A stretch of 64,000 bases of DNA from Tricholomella constricta (GCA_013368375.1 JAACJP010000020.1:372001-436000), one strand, 5' to 3'; shown: positions 1 to 12,753, counted from the stretch's first letter. The notes: generated by a model not told the origin, from the sequence alone. Translations and numbers: made by a program.

Positions 1-1
1 G

Positions 2-663
2 AAAGCTGTTGCTCTGGGTGCGAAGGGAGGTGTGAACTACAAAGATAGTAAGCGGCTCGATTTCGTTTGAGGTTTTGAGCTCCCCTGTTGAGCTCTCGAT
101 CTGCAGAGGACTGGCCATCACAGATCGCGACCCTACTTGCGAAGGACAAGAATGGAGGCGGGGAGCTGGATGTCGTCATCGACTCTGGAGGTGGCGAAAT
201 AATGGGTCAAACCAGCAAGATCCTCAAACAGGGAGGCCGAGTTGTATGCTACGGCATGTGAGTCTATCCATCGAAATCATCCCGCCTGGCATTTCTGATC
301 ATAGATGATATGAAGGACTGCCAATCCCAAGATCAGCTTTACCATGCGCGAGGTCCTAAAGAACCAACGCCTCATCGGTGCGTCTTCTTCATCCACCTCG
401 AGGGGTTCCTCCCCTGTCTCCCTTCATGTTAATCACATATCCTGTTCACAGGCTCCACGATGGGATCCCACCAAGACCTGATAGACGCAACCAACTTCCT
501 GGCTGAACACCGCATAGTGCCTATCATCTCCCACGTCTTCGAGGGGCTCCATTCGGCCGAGCATGGCTTCGAAGTCATGAAGCGTGGCGATCAGTTCGGG
601 AAGATAGTCGTCAGGATCAGTCCAGACCCGGACGGCAGTCCGAATCCCAAAGCCAAACTCTAA
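2..663 (+). CDS. Zinc-type medium-chain dehydrogenase/reductase, C-terminal part (gene runs off the left edge)
   Basis: Four exons splice cleanly: a short one reading AVALGAKGGVNYKD, then PSQIATLLAKDKNGGGELD with VVIDSGGGEIMGQTSKILKQ and GGRVVCYGM, then TANPKISFTMREVLKNQRLIG, then an exon from about 452 ending at TAA 661-663. The order is the second half of an MDR (alcohol dehydrogenase/quinone reductase) fold: a Rossmann beta strand with the substrate-side 'DSGGG', the 'GGRVVCYGM' strand, and the C-terminal helix 'HGFEVMKRGDQFGKIVV'. Such enzymes are cytosolic NAD(P)H-dependent oxidoreductases; the substrate cannot be told. The catalytic domain, start codon and zinc ligands lie left of the window. 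Intron borders are GTAAGC..CTGCAG, GTGAGT..GAAG and GTGCGT..CACAG. Confidence 0.85.
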
Positions 664-2631
664 ACGCATCATCACTGCCTTTCAAATGCCTATTGACACA
701 TCAGCACACATACGAGGAAGCCAAGCTGCATCTCCTCTCTCCTCCCACTGAACCCTACATACAACATCATCAAACTCTGTATTCACCGTCTAATCTTCAC
801 TGAAAACCACGATCTTCCCCACCTGACAGAAGCTGGAGGACTCGATCCGACTAATACCTTTCAAGGGAGTTTGAACGCCATGTCTCCCATTGCCAAATCC
901 CTGCCCCAACAAACTGGTATGTAAAGCCCCGTTAGGTGCGGCTTACAGTCCCCGGGTCGATCTCCGCAATCGAGCACTTCGATGGGAAATGCACCCATTC
1001 AGGATGCACAGCCCCGTACGCCCCCAATATGTTGCGAGATCTTCTTCATACTATGAAGGCAAGCCATTGCCTTCAAAGAACGCGTTCGAAAGCAGCATCA
1101 AAAACGCATAAATTGTGAACCAATTATCGGCGAACTGGTCTTGGCCTTGGTGAGAGAATCTACACATATAATGACACTGGTCGGACGCCCAAGTCTTGCC
1201 ACGCGAAGCTTCCAGCGTGCGTACTAACTGCGTATGCACGATGAGTTACATACAATTCGCGCCGACACCGTTATCATCTGCTTTCAGCCACACCGTGTTA
1301 TTCGTGGACAGTAGGCGTCAGCACCGCGACGGAACTCTCCAGCGCGATCTTAAGTTGTGCGAATCCAAAGTGGCGAATTTGTTGAGCAGCCGCAGCGTGA
1401 GGATCGAGCACTGGGCCTGAACGTCTGAACTATCCGGGGAGGCGCCGCGGCGGATGTTCGTTGGATGCGGGCGAGCCACGCAGAGCGTGAGGACGACTCG
1501 TAAAATGCTAGATACTTACCACATGCGCGAAGGAATGCCGGCGACGAGGCGTACCGCCACACGCTTTGATTGCGGATGAAGGACCCATCAGCCATCAGCC
1601 ATACCACAGCATCACAATCTGCCGAAAGAAAAACACAACAAGAAGCAACCACTTATCATTTCTGTACATTTATATACTAGACACCGCGAAGAAAATGCCA
1701 CAACAACAACATCATCATCAGCAGCAGCAGCAAAAAGGGGGCAGCAGGGGGCAGGAAGGAGGGGCCCGGGAGGCGGGGGCGGTCAAAAAGTAAAGTAAAG
1801 TAAGTAAGGTACTAAAGAAGAAAAGAAAAGCCTTTGCAAAGCGCGTCTCGAAAGGCTTTCAAAAAGATCGCCTCCGGGCGCCATCCCGGAGCCCCAGAGC
1901 CCCCTTTCGCAAGCTCCAAAGTCCAAAGAGTCCAAAAGTCCAAAAGTTCAAAAGTCCAAGAAAATTAAAGTACAGGACACAAGGTCGTCCATCAAACCAC
2001 GTATACGTATGTATATGTATATGTATATGTCAAAAAAACGAGCGTGCAGGGGCGTGTAGGGACAGTTGGCGATAACAATAACAAGCGAGGGGGGGGGGGG
2101 CGAGAGCGTTTACTATTACTTAGATTCAGATGCGTACTATATATAGATCCTAAGCGGACCGAGCGAGAGAGCGAGAGGGCGTGTGAGAGGCCGAAAGAGC
2201 GTGTGAGAGTGAGAGAGTGAGAGAGCGAGTGTGTGTGTGTGTTGGGGGGGGAGGGGGTGGATGATGGTCCCTGTGGAATGAACGACGATCATTCAGATGA
2301 TCCAGATGATAAAGAATGGAATGCATGATAGACAAGACAAGACAGCCGGGATCAGGCAGCGTTTCGCGGTGTGGTGCGGTGTGGTGTGGTGTGGTGTGGT
2401 GTGTGGTGTGACTGTCAAGATGTCGATGTCACTGCGCGTAGCGCGCCTATCATCAATCTCAGGCCTCAGGCGAGAAGAGGAAGGGCAAGGGGCGAGGGGG
2501 CGAGGGGTGGGAGCAGGACACTCGAACTTTGAAGCGGGGGTGGGATTCCGGTATCAGGTATCAGGTATCAGGTATCAGAGGCGTGAGGGGCGTAAGATTT
2601 TCAATGCAATGAAAATGGCAGGTCAATCGGA
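664..2631. other. Intergenic, rich in simple sequence repeats
   Basis: No gene is recognised here. ORFs of up to 100 codons occur but resemble nothing. The right half is low-complexity DNA: CAACAACAT/CATCAG/CAG triplets near 1697-1730, TCCAAAAG-type repeats at 1915-1960, TATATG at 2008-2030, G10 at 2090-2100, GAGAGCGA/GT repeats at 2160-2245, GGTGT repeats at 2367-2406, and four tandem GGTATCA units at 2550-2578. Confidence 0.7.
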
Positions 2632-5600
2632 TCAATATGAGAAGATCATGAGCCAGGGGTTGAGGACGATCTGTCAATTGTCAATGTCGGGTCAGCATTC
2701 ACCATTCACCATTCAGCGTTCAGCATGGTCAGGGACAGGGATAGGGAGGGTCGACAGGCACGGCACGGACGCGGACGCGAACACGGACGTGGACGGGTTC
2801 GGAGATAGCGGAACGGGGAACGGGGAGAATGACAGGGAAGGGGGGAAAGAAAGGGAAGGGAACGAAAGGGAAGGGAAAGAAAGGGAAGAAAAAGTAAGGG
2901 GCGAAGAACAAGGGAATACTCACGGGCAGCAAAATATGACATCCGACGGTAAGCGAGAGGGGGATGACAAGAGCCCAGTTCCAGCCCGGGATCTGGTACG
3001 TGTAGGGCACGGCGTCGGTGGTGAAGATGACCATCATGGCGATGCATGCGAAGCAGATGATGAAGGACAGCTTGAAGCGCTGCCAGATCCGGGGCACTGC
3101 AATGCGTGTGTGTTGTGGTGTCAGGATGCGTGCGTGACAAGAAACAAGAAACAAGAACAAGGGACATGGAAGCGGGAAGATAGAGGGGAGGTGCTGACCT
3201 TCGATCCAGAAAGTGGAGCGCTCGACTTCCTTGACGGTTGATCCCCACGTCCTGTCCACGCACGCACGCACATGAGTATTACATTCCCGAGTTAGCAGAA
3301 AAGAGAGAGACGCACATATCATAAGAAAACATATGCGCAAGCAGCGCAGTCGACAAATGTATGCTCAAGCCTCCAAAGAAGAACAGGCTGTCCCCCAACA
3401 TCCAAATTCAGTACAGGTAAAACCGAGACACGAAGGAGGAAAGGGGGGGGGGGGGGGGGGTTACGCACAAAAACGGCACCCATCTCAAATTCTCCACCAT
3501 CGCCCCGATAAAATTCCTATGCCCAAGTCTATACTCGAGGAGGGTGTACCCGAGGTTACCGACGCCGGGGAAGACGACGGTGCAGGCGAGGAGGATCTCG
3601 AAGGAGTGCAGGTAGAAGCGGTCGAGCTGGGGTGCGAGGCCTAGGAGGAGGTAGTTCAGGATTGAGCCGAGGGTTGCGGCTGCGATGCCGTCTGTATGAA
3701 GCGCGAAACCGAAATTAGCGATGAGGAGATGATCTTTACACATGGGACGTACAGTAGGAGAACATGTCTGCAGCGCGGAAGGGAAGACGGCTAGCGTGAG
3801 CACGAGTTTGTAAACAGGGAAGAAGGAGATGGTACGAACAGGACATCATGCCGATCTTGTAGTGCACCGGCGCCCTTGACCAGACAAAACCACGGAGCTG
3901 AGGGCTAATGGGTCCATCCTTCCACCACTTGACGAGTGGGTTAAATATAATCTCGTTGCATCCTGTACCCGCCGCACATATCCTCAGCAATTCGCAAAAA
4001 AAAAAAAGGAAGAAGGGGAAGCAAAAGCAGAAGACGACTGACCATACGCATACTTCTGCCACCGCGCAAGCTCATCCACCACAGTCAACGACACCCCCTC
4101 CTTGAACCCGCCCTCCGAATACGTCGCCCACCGCAGCGTATACCCCTTCAACAACAGCCTCAGCGCAAGATCAAAGTCCTCGGACACATTCGCCTCGCTC
4201 CACTGCTTCTTCCCCCCCTTGGGATCTATAGGGTCGACGAAGGCAGCGTCCTGCACGGCGGACCAGCGCAGGAAGGCGTTGTGCCCGACAAAGGGCGCGA
4301 CCTCGCCGTTGGCGCAGCCAAGGGAGATGCACTTGTTGATGCGCCGCGTGAAGTGCGTGATCCCGTTCTCGAAGTAGTGGTGTGCGACTTGCATCACGTC
4401 CGACTCGTGCTGGATGATGGCGACGTCCGGGGACTCGCCCATCTCGCGCGCTGCGTCCCGGAAGCAGTCCTGTGCGCAAATTCAGTTCGCGTGCCCCAAA
4501 AAGCGGAAACGGAAGCGGAAGGGGGAAGGAGGGAAGGGGAAAGGGATAGAGGGAGGGGGAAGAACGCACCTCGGGCACGATAGTATCCGAATCGATAATC
4601 AAAATAATCTCTCCCACCCGCATCGACTTTCCATTCGCGCACCACGGTTTCCAGCGGCGCCCCGTCTCCTCAAAGATCTCCTCCGCCGCCATGCGCATCG
4701 CCTTGTCCTCCAGCGGGTCCGCCGGGTCCTCCTCCGCGCCGTCCGCGATCAGCTGGGCGAGGAACCTTTCGAGCTTTAGGGAGAGGGCTGTTCGTGAGTG
4801 TTAGTAAGTGTGGAATATGTGAGGAGGGGAGGGGGGGGGGACGCACCAAGTCCGTAATTCATGCTACCACCGCCGAAAAAACTCATCAGCACCCCCCACA
4901 AAAAAAGAATCACAAACAAAAAAAAAAAATTCACTTTGAAGCCTTCTTAAACTTCCCCGCCCTCTTAAACCCCCCTTCCTTGCTCTCATGCCCGGGCCTC
5001 GCGACCCATCCAATATTATGGTTCGCATAGAACGCGATGCGCTCCTCGCGGTCCTCCTCCGAGATGAGCTGCAAGCCGTCGTCGCAGATGAAGATGGCGG
5101 AGGTGCCGCCTTGCCGGGCGTACGTCTGCATGGCCTTTTTTATGGAGAAGACGGAGGGGCCGCTGGCGGGGCGTCAGCGAGCGTTCAACAAGAGAACAAG
5201 AGCAAGAGAGGGGGGGAAGAGAAGGGAAGGGAAGGGAAGGGAAGGGGAGGCAAGAGACACGCACATGGTAAGCTCGAGCGACTCCTTGTACACGGGGAGC
5301 TGGATCGTGATGTGCGGGAGGTTATTGTCGATCTCGGGGTTGGGCTCGGGCTTGACGGCGGAGTAGTACATCGAGTTTTCGTGGTACTGCGCCACGGGGC
5401 CGAAGCTGTGCATGTCAAATGATAAATCAGATCAGATGGGAAAGAAACAAAAAGATAACTTGAAAGGGGAGGGGGAGATGAATAAATGTACTTACATGAG
5501 GGAGAGGTTTCCGATGAGTTGGAGGCAGAAGAACTGAGGAAGGGAATTAGTCCGAAAGATGAGAGGTAAGGGAGGGAGGGTACGCACGAGGGAGACACAA

Positions 5601-6680
5601 AAGATGATAGGGAGCGTTATAAGCAGCGCAAAGCGCCTGGGATCACCATCGAGCGCAAACTCTTGAAGAAGGACCGTGATACCGCCCGTCATGAAGTCTG
5701 TCCGATACAATGAAATGCAACCGTCAATCGAACAGGGAAAAAAAAAGGACGCGCGGACGCACAGGTAGAAAGAGCCGCCCCGCACCCAGCATAGAACGGG
5801 CCGAGGAGCATCAACTTCCTCTCCTTCCTCTTCCGTCCCTTCTCCGGGTCCGCAGTGGCCTCAGGCTGCCTGCTCGCGGGGGGCTGCAAGCGCCAGCTCC
5901 ACCACGCGCGTTTCTCCTGCTTTGGACTCGACTTGGTCTCTTCTTCAGGAGATACAGATGGTTTCTCGTTCAGGGCGACATCGGAGGCGGCAGGGGTGGA
6001 GGCGGAGGGGGGAAGCAGGGACTTGCGGACGACCTTGCGGGTGCGCCAGATGTGCTTGATGAGCTTTTCGTCAAAGTCTTTGCAGAGCGGGATCATGGTC
6101 TCCAGTGCGTAGCTCCAGAGGACGAGGGACCCTTCGTCGCGCTGTTTTGGGGGTTAGGGTGATGATGTAGTTACGGAAGGGAGGAGGCTTACGATGAATG
6201 CGCCACATTGGTCCTTTTCGGCCTGGGGGAGGTAGTCGATGCTTTCGAGGATCTGGATGCGCGTGCCGTGGTCGATGTAGATCGAGGCGTCGCTCGATTC
6301 TCTAATCAAATCAAAATTATATGAACAAAAGACGTAGAAAGCGCGGGGGGGCATCGTACACTTTTGCGAGGGCGGCGACGACGGCCGAGTTGCGCAATTT
6401 GACGGCGACGACGGGGTTGAGGCCGCGGACGGCGGCTTCAAAGGGCACGAGGGCGGGGTTCTCGTAGGGGAAGACGCGGAAGAAGCCGTTCTCGGCGCGC
6501 AGGCAGACACCGGTGGAGATGACATCTTCGGACGGCATGAACCAGTTATTTGTCTGGGTGCTCTCATCTGTGAGAGGGGTGAGTACTCGAAATCAGTGCA
6601 AATCAGAGACACGGACATATTTTGTGCAGCCATGCGTCAAAGAGATCGTAGTCGCTGTTGTGGAGAGTGATAGCGGACAT
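2632..6680 (-). CDS. Processive GT2 membrane glycosyltransferase (Glyco_trans_2_3 type)
   Basis: A many-exon gene read leftwards. The chosen start (ATG 6678-6680) gives MSAITLHNSDYDLFDAWLHK and splices into ESTQTNNWFMPSEDV. A regulatory N-terminal region follows, then a first hydrophobic segment (LMLLGPFYAGCGAALSTYF), a second (FALLITLPIIFCVSL) and a third (FFCLQLIGNLSL). The cytosolic GT2 domain starts at DNNLPHITIQLPVYKESLE and carries CDDG, IIDSDT (DxD), VSEDFDLALRLL (ED) and LARWQKYAYG in the place of the product-binding QxxRW box. C-terminal membrane spans include LSFIICFACIAMMVIF. The last exon encodes IVLNPWLMIFSY followed by TGA at 2632-2634. These enzymes extrude beta-linked polysaccharide while using a UDP-sugar. 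The product (mixed-linkage glucan, hyaluronan-like or other) is unknown. It is divergent from a GH16 gene 416 bases away. Confidence 0.85.
3442..3462. repeat. Poly-G run of about 17 bases inside an intron
   Basis: A long uninterrupted G run lies just left of the GT2 exon GAMVENLRWVPFL. Other C/G runs occur at 2090-2100 and 8385-8405. They fall in introns or intergenic DNA and are likely sites of length variation or sequencing error. Confidence 0.8.
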
Positions 6681-7096
6681 AATGGCTGGCGAATTAGTGG
6701 GGAGGGAATGTAGCTACGAGCCTGTATTAGGGCGGGATACGCGTAGGGAGAAGAGCAGCCGTCTCGCAGGGGGAAGAGGTCGAACATGGTTTTTCTTATA
6801 AGGAGTCCGGAGTCGGAGCGGACACATTGACGCGAGGCAGCGTGTGACACGGCGTGACGACCGTGCCTTCTCGCCGGTACACTTTGTTTTTGACGTTCCG
6901 TATCAGTGCCTCAGATGTCCGGTTTTCGACTGACACCTTGGACGTGTGAAGCGCTGCCACCGTAAGTACGCTGTATGCCCGCGTCTGGGCCCATCGAAGC
7001 ACGACATGCGTTCCTCCATCCAATCCGCCGCGTTCTACTGCCGTCGTATATAACTCTCGTGCCGGCTGTCCTTCCTTCTGAATCCTCCAGCCAGCC
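6681..7096. promoter_or_regulatory. Shared divergent promoter of the GT2 and GH16 genes
   Basis: Only 416 bases separate the two start codons, which point away from each other. An ATG at 6787 on the minus strand is out of frame with the GT2 start and would sit in its 5' leader. No factor-binding motif is called. Confidence 0.6.
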
Positions 7097-9300
7097 ATGT
7101 CCAGCGACGCCAAATCCCCTGCATCGGAGCCTACACAGGACCCCTTTGCCTCTCCCGCCTCCTCCCGCCCCTCCTCCATCCGACCCCGCACCGCCAGCAG
7201 CCGCGGCCCCAGCGAAGCACCCAGCTCCCCCATCCCCCGCTCTATCCTCATCCTCCCCTCCCCCACCCATGCCCCGCGCTTCTCCTCCACCACCTCCATC
7301 CCCCTGCGCCTCCCCCCGAAAAAGCTCCTCCCCCGCATGCGCTCCCATATGCTCACCGACGACCACCCCGTAGTTAAGCCCTGGAACGACCATCCCCCCG
7401 CTCGCGCGGTCTTTTCGTATTACCTTACATATGCTGTAATATTTATAGGCGCAGTCCTGGGCGCGGTGCAGACGTATTTCTCGTACAAGGGCGTGGTGCT
7501 CGATCGGAAACCGCTGTGTTTAGTTTTCGAAGAGAACTTTGAGAACCCGGAAAGAGTGTTTGGCGAGAACGGGACGTTTTTCCGCGAGGTCAATATGGAC
7601 GGCTTCGGGTGCGTCCTCTTTATTCCATCCATTCCATTCCGTTCCATCCGTACCGCGCCACCCAAGTAAGGCTAACCTCCCCCCCAGGAACGGCGAATTC
7701 TCCATGTCCACAGCCTCCACCAACAACTCCTTCATCCTCGACAACAAACTGCACATCGTGCCTACCCTCACATCCGACGCTCTCGGTCAAGCGGCCATAT
7801 TCGACGGGACGGTGTACAACATCACCGGCTGCACCTTCAACATCACGCGCCCGGACAACGGGCACGTCGTCCGCGACGGCCAGCGCGTGTTTGACGGGGA
7901 CGCGTACCGCCGCTCGTGCAGCATGGTGAGCAATGCGACGGCGGGGACGGTGATTAACCCGGTACAGAGCGCGCGCTTGACGACACGGTATAGTGCGAGT
8001 ATTAGGTATGGGAGGGTGGAGGTACGGGCGAAGATGCCGGAGGGGTGAGTCGTTAGGTTCCTCTGGTTTTCTCTACCCGCGGGACTTACGTTGGGTGTGC
8101 TTGTTTGTTTGTTACAGAGACTGGGTACGCGTCTCTCTCTATCTATTTCTTGTACATTCCCTCACACTCCCCCACTCTTGGCTTGCACATAGATGTGGCC
8201 TGCAATATGGATGCTCCCACGCGACGAGGTGTACGGGCCCTGGCCAATGAGCGGCACGTCCTCTTCCTCCCTTCCTCCCACTCCCTCCTTATGCTTATGC
8301 CCAATTGACCCTTCCCAGGCGAAATCGACATCGTCGAGTCCCGCGGGAACGGTATCCGGTACACCGCACAGTACGTCTCCCTTGCCCCCCCCCCCCCTCA
8401 CCCCCCCTTTTCTATCTCCCCACCACTCAAATTGGCTCCTGGCAGCGGCTCGAACTACGTGCAGGGCTCGCTGAACTGGGGCCCGGCGCCGAACCTGAAC
8501 GGCGTGTCCAAGACGTACAGCTGGTGGACGGACAAGCGCAAAAAATTCAGTGACGACTTCCATACGTACGCTTTGGAGTGGACCGAGGACTTTTTGTGCG
8601 TTGTTCCCCTCACTCCCTCCCTCCCTTCTTCCTTTGCCCTTCTCCCTTTCACTTCCGATTTTTAATGCGTGGAGTGTACGTGGGCTGACGAGAAGCGCTT
8701 GATTGCATGGGCAGGCGGATCTACGTCGACACGCGGCTGCACACGCTCCTGGACATGCGCTTCAACAAGCCCTTCTTCCAGCGCGGCGAGTTCCCGCAGG
8801 TCGTGTTTAACGGCTCCAGCCTCGTCGCATTGCAGAATCCGTGGATCAACGGCACGAACGCCACGCCTTTTGATCAGGGTGCGTCTTGCGTCTTCCCCCC
8901 TCCCTCTTCCTTTCCCCTCTTCCCCCCCCCCCTCCACCCCCCGCCCCCTACAGCACAAATCAAACTAAAGCTGATGCATACTCAGAGTTCTACCTGGTCC
9001 TGAACGTAGCCGTCGGCTCCACGAGCGGGTGGTTCCCGGAGGGGGAGGGGGACAAGCCGTGGCTTGACCGCGCACAGAACCCCATGCTGGATTTTGCAAA
9101 GGCGCAGGGGAAGTGGTATAAGACGTGGCCGGCGACGGCGGGGGGAGGGGGATGGTCGTGTACGTGTCTTTTCTTTGCTTTGCTTTCCCTTCTTTCTTTG
9201 TTTTTTCTGGATGTCTTTTGGGGTGAGAGGCTGATTGGGGTCGTTGTTGGCTTTTTTTAGGGATTATGTGAAGATGTGGAAGCATTGTGATGGGAATTGA
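7097..9300 (+). CDS. GH16 beta-glucanase/transglycosylase, type II membrane protein
   Basis: Cytosolic Ser/Pro-rich N-terminus (about 105 residues), one membrane anchor (VFSYYLTYAVIFIGAVLGAV), then a lumenal GH16 jelly-roll domain. Catalytic signature: WPAIWMLPRDEVYGPWPMSG followed by EIDIVESRGNG, with the two acid residues in ExDxxE. The GFG/NGEFSMST, RYGRVEVRAKMPEGDWMWPA and YVDTRLHTLLDM segments also fit the family. Several N-glycosylation sequons (NIT, NAT, NGT) agree with a secretory location. Exons join in frame through a 7-base micro-exon (AGACTGG, 8118-8124) and a GC-AG intron (8254-8318). The protein ends DYVKMWKHCDGN, TGA 9298-9300. Likely role: remodelling beta-1,3 (or 1,3/1,6) glucan at the wall; exact bond not determinable. 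Divergent from the GT2 gene. Confidence 0.92.
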
Positions 9301-11198
9301 GTTTGGGTATTGAGGGTGAAAGTTGGAGGTTGAGGGAGCGGTTTTTTGCTGTTAAAGAGGAGGTAAATGGAGCACGTATACACCCTCCCTTTCCCCTTCC
9401 CTTTCCCTTGCCTTCCTTGCGCACCCCACGTTCGTTTTTCCGCTCGCGCGAAATGCGTCCCCTGTCTCTCTGCCGCCCCTTTTGCTCCGAGGCTCGTCTG
9501 CTCTTATGCTCTCGAAATCTTCTCCTCTTCTCTGCTGTGCTGTGCTGTGCTCCGATTTTCTTGGGCTCGGGTATGGACGATGCTACTGTTATCTATTATC
9601 TATTACTATCACACACACTCTCTCTCATTGACACTCTCACTCTCACTCTCGCTCTCGCTCTCTTGCTTTCCTCCTGCCACCACTGCTACTCCATACTCCG
9701 TACTCCGTACTCCATACTCCATACTTCATCCTCCATACGCTATACTCTATACGCTATACGCTGTACGCTATTTCGAAGGGATAATCACAAAACGAAGCGT
9801 TATCATGTATGTATGTATGTACCGCCTTCCGCAGGTCTTATCTACATCTGCATCTACATTTATTGTTACATCTTTCGTAATGACATGTGCAAGGGTTTGG
9901 AGACTTTAGACTTCAGCTTCAGACTTGATGCTTGATGCTTGCTTCGGGACTTGATGCTTGATGCATGATGCTTGATGGTCGGGAGAGGAGGAGGGCCGAA
10001 GAGTTGGGAGTCGGCAATCAAGTCATATACGCACTTACTCTAAATTCCATTATAAATAGCCTGTCCACGGCATTGTCAGATATCGCGCAAGCCAGGGCCT
10101 GGGCCTGGACTGTCACATGTACAATGTGTGGAACCCAGCCCGAATGATGTGCACAGCAATTTGACACGATAATGATAGGTACTGTACGTACGTATATGAT
10201 TCAAACAGTGTTTGGAACGCTGCAACATGTAGTACAGGTCGGACTGGCAGTGTCATCGACACTCTGAATCCTGCGATCCCGGAATAGCGGCGCTTGTCAA
10301 TGCGGCTCTCGATCCAGATATTAGTTATTAGTTATTAGTTATTAGATATTGGTAGTGGTAGTGGTAGTGCCGACGTTCTCCGGAGTCCGCGAGGAGGAGG
10401 AGGAAGAGGGGCGGTCAATCGTCCATCAGCGCTTCGCGGTGCCGGTGATGGCGGGCCGGGATGCCTGTCTCTCGAACCAAAAGATAACGCACCCCACCCA
10501 TGCGCAGCAAGCACGGACCGTCACTGAGCAATCGGGCTATTCAGTGTCCTCTGAATCAGATTCATCATTCTGAGTATGGACAACGCCCAGGAACTCTAGA
10601 TCTGTAATCATCCTTTTTTCCTTGGGAGTCTAACTTGAAGCACCCCATGCATCAAGTCCACTGCCAACTTGAACGGCATCGCATTCGGCTCTTCTGTCAC
10701 TGGCACTGATCATGATTGGCGGCTGCCGGCCGACGTCTGAACCTGGGCCTGAAGTCTGAACTTCCAGTACAAATATGTGGCTCGGGCAAAACGCGGAGAG
10801 AAGAGAAGCAGTGATTAGATTCAGACACTGACAGGCCTTGGACCAGGCCCAGGACAAAGGACAAGAGACAAGAGACAAGGGCGCACCGATGGACTATATG
10901 CATGTAGCACAGACGTTTTGGGCGGGTCGATGATCGGCTCTGACTATCGCACTGAGTGTGTGGGCCCGGGCTTGGAATGTTTCCTTCAAGTTCCAGGCAA
11001 GCCCGAGCTTCCATAGGCTTTGACGGTATGTATCTCGACTTGAAATAGAGTTTGCGTCCGATTCTCGAATGACAGCGTTTTCGGCACGCAGCGTTTTTTT
11101 TCAATATCCACTTCTGCGCTGGTCAAAGAAAGCCCACAGCATATGTTGATCGGAAAAACGAACCTTCAGATATTGAAATATAGGTATCTGACCTCGCT
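9301..11198. other. Intergenic with microsatellites
   Basis: No gene recognised. Repeats seen: CACTCT/CGCTCT at 9627-9663, TACTC(C/A)(G/A) units at 9690-9770, GTAT at 9805-9820, CTTGATG units at 9923-9975, TTATTAG at 10319-10346, and GGTAGT at 10350-10368. Confidence 0.7.
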
Positions 11199-12753
11199 CT
11201 ACTGAAGAGTCCATACGACCACTGTGCCGTCTTGGGATGTCGAGATAATCTGCTTCTCGTCCGGCGAGAGCGCAACTGATAAGTCGGCTGAAGGATGTCC
11301 CTTGAGCGGCTTGGATTTTGGTAACCCATTCTCCACGTTCCACAACCGGACGCTTCCATCGCGAGAAGAAGAGACAATCCACCGTCCGTCGGCGGAAAAC
11401 ACGATGCGAGTGATCCAGGCTTCATGCCGCTGAAATGATCTTTCTCAGAGACCACATCCCCCGTCTCCGCATCGACGATCAGGATTTTCCCATCCTCGAA
11501 TCCCAAGGCGATACATCCCTTTTCAGATGAATATGCCACTGCCGTGATGGTAAAGTTGTGGATGCGAGTGTAGTGGCTCTGCAGAGCAGACTCGAACTCC
11601 AACGTCGTCGCGTCCGATGTATCCCAAACAATGATCCCCTTGAACCCTTCGCCAACAGAAACCAGCTTTGTGCCATTGGATGAGAAGGCGACTGGGTAGA
11701 TGGATCCGCCATGTCCCTCCCTCACTACACTCTCCCCCGATTGCAAGTCCCATAAGCGAAGACAGCAAATGAGCTTATGACAAGTTTCATCCCGTCGCTC
11801 GACCACGCCGCGTCGACGATTCGGTTATTGGATTCCTTGTGATGGGATATGATTCCCTTCTCCATGCACCATACCGATATTGTGGTTTCATCAGCGACTA
11901 TGTTGCCTGGGAAGTCGTACCGATCCAAGCTTTGACAGGGACCGATCGCAACGCACGAACCGTCCGGTGATAATTTTGCGAAAGCGGAACGGGTGCGTCC
12001 TTTTTGTTCAAATATTGGATGGCGGACGGGTGTCTGCAAGGAAGGTTTTATCTTTGCGTCCCAAATGACCACCGTTGGACGCTCAGCAGAGGCTAGAACG
12101 ATCCGCGAGCCGTCTTTTGAAAATATCGCTTCGTCGGGGAAGTAATCATTTTGCTTCATCACCGTGCTCTTTTTGAAGATGTGGGTTAAGGCAACCACGG
12201 GACTGCACTCTGACGCTGGGGAACGAACATTTTAATTATCCTCGAAGGTTATGGAGAACTGCCCATCATTGATTTCGAAATTTTGGGCATTTTCGAACAT
12301 CGACATAGGAAAGAGGTTGTTTCGAAGACCAGCGATAAGTCCGCATTGTGCACCTTGTAGTACGTTAAACATACCTGAAGCGCTCGAGAGTGAATGTATT
12401 CGAATGTGGAATGCTTCAAGAGCGTCAAGGGAGTTTTGCCAACCCAACGAAGCAAGTCAATATATCCCTGGCAGGTCCGTGACGGTCCCCGTCTTGGTAA
12501 TGCTCTCGAGGTGGCGTCTATGCAGAGGCAACGAGGTTGATCACATCAGTCAGCAAGTGGCATCGGGCGATTCGGAGAGAAAACGAAGTATGTTTGGAGA
12601 TGCAGTAAGATGGATGAGGCCTAAGGCCGAGAGGCCAGTTACAAATGTTTTTACTTCCTGTGCATAGAGAGCAGTATAGTGCCTTCCGCTTTCCGAGAAG
12701 CGTGCGCTCGGTTCAAGTGTCTCGACGAGCAATCGGAAACACAAAGCGCCCAC
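11199..12753 (-). pseudogene. WD40-repeat gene with two single-base frame breaks
   Basis: Seven WD40 blades can be read leftwards, each with a GS..WD-like pattern: PTVVIWDAK, TTISVWCMEK, CLRLWDLQSGE, GIIVWDTSD, GKILIVDAETG, GSVRLWNVENG and GTVVVWTLQ-stop (11199-11201). Seven blades make a full propeller. Reading is broken twice: near 11775 (ISS then CCLRLWD) and near 11430 (KDHFSG then HEAWITR). Each break is repaired by one extra base, and an intron does not explain either. Upstream, 12235-12310 encodes MFENAQNFEINDGQFS, which resembles the FxNAxxFxIxxGxF motif of mushroom NACHT-type NTPases, and 12550-12753 encodes a helical segment (ALYAQEVKTFVTGLSALGLI). No NACHT domain lies between them. 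Either a decaying NLR-like gene or base-level assembly errors. Confidence 0.6.

Noticed and set aside
1350..1652. 100-codon minus-strand ORF
   Set aside because: No domain, no neighbours in frame, located in repeat-rich spacer.
2297..3241. 314-codon plus-strand ORF
   Set aside because: Antisense shadow of GT2 exons plus simple repeats; composition dominated by Gly/Glu/Arg from GGGAA repeats.
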